From assembly GCA_030015575.1 (NCBI GenBank), contig JASDDO010000016.1, positions 66,771,396-66,835,395 on the forward strand: a stretch of 64,000 nt of DNA. The letters are read 5' to 3'. Shown one piece after another: positions 57,921-64,000 of this stretch. Below the pieces are notes generated by a model, which saw nothing but the letters and a program-made list of their open reading frames with translations, was not told where the DNA came from and did no database searches. The position numbers and the translations under genes are program-made. Each line of letters begins with the position of its first letter. The first letter of the stretch is position 1. This DNA comes from Agapanthus africanus. Lineage: Eukaryota; Streptophyta; Magnoliopsida; Asparagales; Amaryllidaceae.

Positions 57921-58559
57921 CTAAGCTTTGCAAAGAACGAAGGTCAACACCAACCATTCAAAAATTTTATTGATGAAGCACCAAGGTTGGTGGAAGAACA
58001 TGTCACCTTTCGACGTGAAGAAGTGGGGAAGTGATAAGAGGTGTAATGGAAAAAGATTGCGTCTCAATTTGGAAAGAAGACACAGTGATAGTAATGATGG
58101 ATTACTCGCATTATCATGATTGTCCAGAAGAAGGGGTGGAGGTTCAATTTCTTTATCTTTGAGTTGATTCAACTCAACACCCGTATCTTTTAAAAATGCG
58201 AGTTCATCAGCGAAAATTTCCTCAAAGCTTTCATCGATACCCCGAAGAATAATGTCATTAAGAAAAACAGGGTGATCGTCTGACTCTATAAAATGTTCCT
58301 CATCCGCGTTAGATGTTGACCCGGACAACTCGGTGGAAGAGTCCGTGTATGTATATTACATGGTTGGGTCAAGCAACAACATATGAAAAGAGTCAGTATC
58401 ATGAGGTTGATCAAATTTGCTGCTGTCGACATCCATTAATTCGACAGAACGCACATGAGCATAGGGTTCGGAGGGTTCACTTCCCAACTTGTAAATATTA
58501 AGCTCAATTGACTTCTATCCAAAGGATAGGGTCATAGAGCCGTTTCTACAATTGATTAC
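57921..58559 (-). pseudogene. Athila pol relic: protease end and acidic linker
   Basis: Read on the minus strand, the first part aligns with the plus Athila after its protease: VINCRNGSM, LSFG, IEL and a later EP-AH spacing (58420-58559). It has an in-frame TAG near 58520 and another stop near 58360. The following acidic frame (57921-58328) has DESFEEIFADELAFLKD. RT, RNase H and integrase are absent; sequence passes straight into the 3' non-coding region. Confidence 0.65.
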
Positions 58560-60722
58560 TGTAAGTCCACGTTACACGTCCCCGGTTCTTTGGGGTAGCG
58601 GAAAAGGTGAAAAACGATTTTTTCGGTGGAGGTAACATGGACTCAAAAAAATGGATCTTTGCTAAAAAAACTATCTAACAACCTAGATAAGAGTTTAGCT
58701 ACTATGTTAAGGATTATACCTAATCTTGAACTCCTTCTCTTCAACTCCTTGTAGTGGTCGGATCGGCCTCACCTCGTCGTCTCCTTGTGCCGAAGATAGA
58801 TCCACCCGAAAGCTTCTACCTTTAGCTCCAACCTCAATCTAGAGGAAACTAAAATCCTTGGCTTGCTAGACCTTGGACCTTAGGATGAGTAGAGAAGTGT
58901 TTTAGGGTTTTATCTTCAAGGCAAATGGTTCTCAACACATGAGAGATTTTTGCCTTGAGCTAGAGGAAGAGGGAGAGCAAGAGGAAGAGGATAGAGCTTG
59001 GATGAGAGAGAATCCAAAATGATAGAATGAGGAAGACATTTACTACCATGCTCTCAAAAGGAAAATAATCATCATCATAATAATAATTAAAGTATTTTTT
59101 GATGGTTCATATCAATGGCATTATCATTTCATGCACTCAAGTTGTAAAGAACAACAAGCAAGCAAAAAGTCATAGCCATGAAATGATAGCCATGCAATGA
59201 TGATGGTCAACAAGTCCAAACTAGTCAACCTGTCAACAAAGTCAACAAGTCAACAAAGTCAAACTTTCAACCAATGGCACAATAATACTTAATTAATATT
59301 ATTATTAATCATATTTTCTATTCTCATTAGGGTTTAGAAAAAGTCAACAGTCAACAACCCTAATGAGAATCCTCTGCCTCTGTTTCTGTCAACTGTGCAT
59401 ACACACCCGCATCCGTGTTCCGAGGAACACGAATACAAAGAGATCCTCTGCCTCTGTCTCTGTCAACTGTGCATACACACCCTTATCCATGTTCCGAGGA
59501 ACACGAATACAAAGAGACAAAACCAATCCCAAAACGTATACTTGGATCTAGCTTAAACCAAAGCCCGCTAGTAATAACTGCTCGGACACCAAACGTGCAC
59601 AAGTGCGCGGATGTGACCGAACCTTGTCGCAAAACTATGCGACCTCTACTCTTTTGCCTAAAGGTGAATAGCTCTCTGTGTGGGACTCTAAAGACTCGAC
59701 ACTATGCTGGCAGTAGGTTTAACTACAGACCACAAGCGGCACTAGCTGTGCGTAACGGCCCCCAGGTAGATGCCGATAAGAAGACGGATGAGGTGAAACC
59801 CATCTGAACTCCTACTGAGCCTGAATGTGATAATCTCCGTACAGTCCGGTCTGTTCGTCTGATCATATCGCATGGCGGGCCTAGGGGGGCGGTAAACGTC
59901 AGTCCCCTAATAGCGGTACAAGTCGTGTCGGAGTGTAGCCCAGAACACCCTAAGATAACACTAGAAACCTACCAGTATATCTCGCTAGCCCTGGCCAGGG
60001 ACTTTGTGTAATGGCTCTCCTAGACACAGCGCGATATCAACCCCCAATACCGGGAGAGACGAATCTTGTCTAACCGTCACTGTCTCCAAGTGCTTCGGGA
60101 CTGCACCCAACTACTACCTGTTTGCACGACTCCTTTGAGCCGTGCTAGGATAGTAATCAAAGTACAGTGGGAACACACTCGAGGCGAAGTGACAGTGTCA
60201 AGTCAGCGGACTAAGCTGTACTCATGTGACCTGCTGACTGATAACTGACGATAGGTATAGTACCAACCAACAGTTCCCGACGAGTCCTGTCCAGTGTACT
60301 CGTAACCTAACGAGCACCCACATACTATCTCAAGTACGACGTACTGACGGCTGTGGGACAAACCGTCTCCCCTGCTGGGATGAGAAGCACATACGCTAGT
60401 CTACTCCGGAGTATCGATGCCCTGTCTAAATAGTCCTATGACTAGGGACATGTATAAGGATGTGCTTATGGATACCCAGCCCCCACGAGTGTGACTGCCA
60501 TCATAACACTGGTAATCAAGCAAAGATCCTAAGGGATCCACTAATGTGTATAGGTGATATACTAAAAGAAACACATGTACACATTAAAGTAGAAACAAAC
60601 CAAGTAGCACACTACTATTTTGAGCAAGATTGTCTATACAACTATGAATATCCCAAGCTTCCATTAAGTAATATACAAACTAGTATGATACAGTAATGGC
60701 CTCTAGGGCATATACACTAACA
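58560..60722 (-). repeat. Element C 3' LTR (2163 bp)
   Basis: TGTTAGTGTATATGCCC at 60722 to GGACTTACA at 58560. It matches the solo LTR (16028-31586, own sequence 2058 bp). The extra length is partly a ~75-bp duplication at 59368-59520 carrying TGTTCCGAGGAACACGAATA. The two-part frame spanning this duplication is not a gene. Confidence 0.85.
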
Positions 60723-60737
60723 ATCTCCCACTTGCAC
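60723..60737 (-). promoter_or_regulatory. Polypurine tract of element C
   Basis: GTGCAAGTGGGAGAT on the minus strand. It overlaps the last pol codon region. Confidence 0.85.
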
Positions 60738-61087
60738 TAAGGCCATGTACTGGAGTATCGAAGACCTGTCATCTCGATCAGCCGCTCGAACTGTGCCTGG
60801 GGTAAGGCCTTCGTGAGTGGATCAGCAGTGTTATATTCTGTATTTACTCTCTTCACCTCGATCTCCCGGCGATCTACGATCTCCCTAATCAGGTGGTACC
60901 GCCTCAAAATGTTCCTGGACTTCTGATGGGACCTGGGTTCCTTCGGTAAAGCTATAGCGCCGTTGTTGTCACAATACAGCGGTATTGGATCAACACTGGT
61001 AGGAACCACCTGAAGCTCTGTGAGGAACTTCTTCATCCAGACAGCTTCCTTTGCGGCATCACAAGCAGCTATGTACTCCGCTTCCAT
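60737..61087 (-). CDS. pol: copia C RNase H, C-terminal part
   Basis: Reads MEAEYIAACDAAKEAVWMKK, then PLYCDNNGAIAL with the catalytic D, HIDIRYH-like RRYHLIREIVDR, and NTADPLTKALP. These are the standard end of copia pol. It follows directly, in the same frame, from the segment ending at 61109 after one TAG (C-to-T change of CAG is the simplest explanation). The stop overlaps the polypurine tract, the natural pol terminus. RNase H removes the RNA template strand during cDNA synthesis. Confidence 0.85.
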   Translation of the reverse strand: MEAEYIAACDAAKEAVWMKKFLTELQVVPTSVDPIPLYCDNNGAIALPKEPRSHQKSRNILRRYHLIREIVDRREIEVKRVNTEYNTADPLTKALPQAQFERLIEMTGLRYSSTWP

Positions 61088-61108
61088 TATTGAGTCAGCA
61101 ACGGTTTC

Positions 61109-61576
61109 CTACTTTGAGATCTTCCAGCAAACCGCCCCTCCATTGAGGGTAAAGATATAACCCGACATGGACTTGGAGTCATCCTTGTCACTCTGGAAGC
61201 TGGAGTCGGTAAAGGCCTCGATCTGGAGGTCTTTTCCGCCATACACCAAGAACATCTCCTTAGTCCTTCTCAGGTACTTGAGAATGTTCTTTACCACAAT
61301 CCAGTGCTTCTCCCCTGGTTCTGACTGATACCGGCTTACAACGCTCAATGCGTATGCTACATCTGGTCTAGTACACAACATCGCATACATAATAGAGCCT
61401 ACCGCAGATGCGTAGGGTATTGATGACATGCGAGCCCTTTCCAAATCAGTCTTGGGAGACATCTCTTTGGAGAAGGTGATTCGGTGACAAGCCGGTAGAT
61501 TACCGTGCTTGGAATCTTCCATACTGAATCGTTTCAGTATGGTGTCAATGTACCAGGACTGTGAAAGTCCCAACAT
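61109..61576 (-). CDS. pol: copia C RT thumb and start of RNase H
   Basis: Begins after a one-base frameshift near 61580 at MLGLSQSWYIDTILKRF. It then has EDSKHGNLPACHRITFSKEM, AVGSIMYAMLCTRPDVAYAL and YRQSEP-like RYQSEPGEKHW, followed by FTDSSFQSD (RNase H D) and SGYIFTLNGGAVCWKISK. It ends at TAG 61109-61111, in frame with the next segment. Well preserved; only isolated lesions. Confidence 0.85.
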   Translation of the reverse strand: MLGLSQSWYIDTILKRFSMEDSKHGNLPACHRITFSKEMSPKTDLERARMSSIPYASAVGSIMYAMLCTRPDVAYALSVVSRYQSEPGEKHWIVVKNILKYLRRTKEMFLVYGGKDLQIEAFTDSSFQSDKDDSKSMSGYIFTLNGGAVCWKISK

Positions 61577-61579
61577 CCT

Positions 61580-62549
61580 TTAGATCTATCACGATAGATC
61601 TGGATCCCCAGAATGTAGTTGGTATCGTCCAGGTCCTTCATGGAGAACCTCTGTGATAAGAATCATTTGACTGACTGTAGCATAGGAATATCATTTCCTA
61701 TTAGGAGAATGTCATCGACGTACAAGACGAGGAATACCACATTTCTCCCTACAATCTTACTATAAATGCATGGTTCATCTGGGTTTTTGGCAAAGTCGAA
61801 TTTTTTGACAGTATCATCAAAGCAGATGTTCCAACTCCGCGATGCCTGCTTCAGTCCATAGATGGACTTGAGCAACTTGCACACTTTACCGCTGCTCCCA
61901 CTCTGAATGAATCTCTCTGGCTGATCCATATAGACGCACTCTTCCAAATTTCCATTTAGGAATGCCGTCTTTACGTCCATCGGCCAGATTTCATAATCGT
62001 GGAAGGCAGCAATGGCAAGAAGGATCCGAATGGATTTGAGCATAGCTACCGGAGAAAAGGTCTCGTCATAGTCCAAACCAGGTCTTTGACGAAAACCCTT
62101 TGCAACAAGCCTAGCTTTATAGGTTTCAACCTGCCTATCTACACCAATCTTCTTTCTGAAGATCCATTTGCAGTCTATAGGTTTTACCCCTTCTGGAGAA
62201 AAGTCCAAAGTCCAAACTTTGTTGGTGTACATGGACTCCATCTCGGTCTGCATTGCATCCAGCCATTTTACTGAGTCACCGCTCTGAATGGCTTGCTGGA
62301 AGCTAGTAGGCTTATCATAATCAATGACGCAATCTTCTCTATCCTCGTCTATGAGAAAACCGTAGTATCTCTCGGGCGGATGAGACTGCCTACTACTCCT
62401 GCGGAGTGGCGCAGGAATGTCCGGTTCCCCTGAACCCTCTGGTTCTACTAAGGTTTCAGTAAAAGTTTGTGGTTCTGGAATTTCTTCCAGTTCTATTGCG
62501 CTCGCACTTATCTGATTTTCTAAAAACTCAGTTTCCAAGAAGCGGGCAT
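61580..62549 (-). CDS. pol: copia C reverse transcriptase with integrase-RT linker (5' end cut by insertion)
   Basis: Open from the insertion point at 62549 to TGA at 61663. It has the linker with SHPPERYYGFL, FVKWLDAM-type VKWLDAMQTEMESMYTNK, then RT motifs CKWIFRKK, YKARLVAKGFRQRPGLDY, ETFSPVAMLKSIRILLAIAA, MDVKTAFLNGNLEECVYMDQP, GLKQASRSWNICFDD and the catalytic YVDDILLIGND. Directly after the TGA the same frame reads FLSQRFSMKDLDDTNYILG, so the TGA is a point nonsense. The frame is then lost near 61580 by a one-base change. RT copies element RNA into cDNA. This is the best copia enzyme in the window, but it is not functional as read. Confidence 0.88.
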
Positions 62550-64000
62550 TGTAGGGTTCCTAGGCACACTAATGAGGTCTCATAAGTGATCAAACATGGC
62601 CAATTAAAATTTTACAAGTGCCGAGAAACCCTAATACGGATCGTTAACTAGATGTATAGGCGATGCAATGCAAATAAACGAATTTATAGCTAAAGGGAAA
62701 AGGCTACAACCTTTGTAGATCCGGTCCTTCACCTCCATGGCTCCGTGATGAAGTCCCCTCGCTGTCCAAATCGGATCTTGGACTCTAGCATCGGCTTCAT
62801 CGGAGAAAAGGGCGGGCTAGGTCGTCGACTTCGATGCCGAAGATGATCTACGTCGAGGCATCACAAGATCAAGCTCCCACTTCACCAAGTCATAAAACTT
62901 ATGAAGAAAACACCCTATACTACTTGGCAAGAGGTAGAGGATGAATAAATAGGAAGTGGGTTCACTTTAGAATTGGATTTCTCACTCATTTTCACAAGTT
63001 GCCATTGATGGAGGCAAGCTTTCTTCATTGTTTAAGATGATGAAGAAGAAGAAGATAATATATCATATATCTTTTTCAAAAAGAAAATAATATGAATACT
63101 TATCATATGGCAACCATGATTAGGTGTAGAGAATAGACTATGGTTAGTTGGAATGGTTAGGGTTAAGCATGAGACAAAATGGTCACTTAGTCAAAGCTTC
63201 AACAACAAAACAAAATAAGCCACCATTTTCTTTTCTTTTGCCAAAAAGAAATAAACAAATAAATGAATAAATAAATAAGTAAGTAAACAAAATCAAAACC
63301 CTAACCACTCATATAACCATGGTTTAATTCTTTACACAAACCCAAGTGAGCATGTATCATCAAACATGATACAAACAAGTGCACAAAAATATATCACATA
63401 TACAATGTGCATATCAAGTGAGAAAATCCATTTAAAGTGAACCAATACTAGTTAATGCAAAGTAATATATCAAATATATAATTATACATTAAATCATTAA
63501 ATCAACACTTGATTAAATGATCTGGTCATGTCGCATATAACCGACTAGTATCCAATGTATCGACTTATCAAAGCAATCCTTGATTCGATAACTAGGTTAT
63601 ATCGCATACAACCATTCGATACATTCATCGCGAGAATAGAATGCGGTATCACATACATGCATTATTCTCGGTCCCGCACATATCTCATATGCGCTCCTAT
63701 TTCGTTTCGCTTGAGCCAGGAAACCTCTGTGTAGGACTCTAAAGACTCGTCAATACACCGGCAGTAGGTGATGATCATATCAAACACCCACAAGCCGCAA
63801 GAGGTCTGCTAAACGTAACGGCCACCTGGGTATTGAGCGATCAGAAGATCGACGAGCAAGCCCGCTCATACTCCTGTGAATCCAACCAGTAACACTTACC
63901 GTACAGTCTGGTCTGTTCGTCTGATATGTCGCATATCTCGCCTAGGGGTGGTAAACATCAGACCCCAGTAGCTCGATAAGTCGTGTCGATATGAGGTCTA
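62550..64000 (-). repeat. Family A LTR, 3' end (continues past the window)
   Basis: Minus-strand LTR ending AACCCTACA at 62550, inserted into copia C pol. It matches 45601-47050 and 53743-55190. No primer site follows the end, so it is the 3' LTR of another A element or a solo LTR; GGGCA (62545-62549) would be one TSD copy. Confidence 0.82.

Larger units (their letters stand above)
44743..58559 (-). mobile_element. Athila derivative, minus strand, RT-integrase deleted, interrupted by copia A
   Basis: 3' LTR is 44743-45600 plus 55945-56526 (1440 bp without the insertion). The polypurine tract is at 56531-56541, the 3' non-coding region runs to about 57900, and a protease-end and linker relic spans 57921-58559. 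The LTR end near 44760-44830 shares the GACGACCCGTACTCA block with the plus Athila LTR. The upstream part is cut at 58559 by copia C. Confidence 0.78.
58560..62549 (-). mobile_element. Ty1/copia element C, 3' half (RT, RNase H, LTR)
   Basis: 3' LTR 58560-60722, polypurine tract 60723-60737, RNase H and RT to 62549, where a family A LTR interrupts it. Tork/Angela-like by motif. It is inserted in the protease end of the minus Athila; ATTAC (58555-58559) is the presumed 3' TSD copy. Gag, protease and integrase would lie beyond the window. Confidence 0.85.

Noticed and set aside
1..64000. tRNA, rRNA or host gene
   Set aside because: I looked for cloverleaf-like arms, rRNA-like stretches and conserved host exons and saw none. 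The tRNA-like matches are primer-binding sites of retrotransposons.

Overview
This window looks like intergenic repeat DNA from a large flowering-plant genome. Nearly all of it is LTR retrotransposons nested inside one another. I see no host gene, tRNA, rRNA or prokaryotic feature. The evidence for a plant is the presence of Athila-type Ty3/gypsy pol, Tork/Angela-like Ty1/copia pol with a TGGTATCAGAGC (initiator-Met tRNA) primer site, and 2-2.6 kb LTRs with 5-bp target-site duplications (TSDs). The species cannot be told from the sequence.

Layout, left to right. 1-7044: 3' part of a plus-strand Athila element (pol nearly intact, one in-frame stop, 3' LTR 5458-7044). 7045-9125: end of a second LTR family (D) finishing GGGTCGTGACA. 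9126-13215: decayed copia element A' (pol relics and 3' LTR). 13216-13761: minus-strand copia RT fragment (C'). 13762-36564: plus-strand copia B element, split by a solo LTR of family C (16028-31586, TSD GCCAC), which is itself split by a 13.5-kb pol-less element (17824-31319, TSD AGGAT). 36565-36742: scrap of D. 36743-44742: minus-strand copia B element. 44743-58559: minus-strand Athila derivative with its RT-integrase region deleted; its LTR is split by a complete minus-strand copia A element (45601-55939, TSD GATTT). 58560-62549: minus-strand copia C with good RT/RNase H. 62550-64000: start of another family A LTR.

The most unusual unit is the 17824-31319 element, probably Tat-lineage and of the gag-only (TR-GAG/LARD) kind. 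It has 2.6-kb LTRs with an array of CACGTG palindromes upstream of the TATA box, a gag frame of about 1250 codons broken only by stop codons and never by a frameshift, three variant C-x2-H-x4-H-x4-C zinc knuckles, no pol, satellite-like tandem repeats, and an open 195-codon antisense frame. It also carries two arrays of five 36-bp units. Most of these units fold into a 10-11-bp hairpin with a 5-nt loop, and the stems change sequence while keeping pairing. That covariation is the best candidate here for an undescribed structured-RNA system.

How the parts work together: the autonomous-type pols (Athila, copia C) encode protease, RT, RNase H and integrase. The B, A and gag-only elements have broken or missing enzymes and were presumably mobilised in trans. 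Junctions, TSDs and primer sites were read directly from the sequence; lineage names come from motif recognition, and ages and functions are inference.
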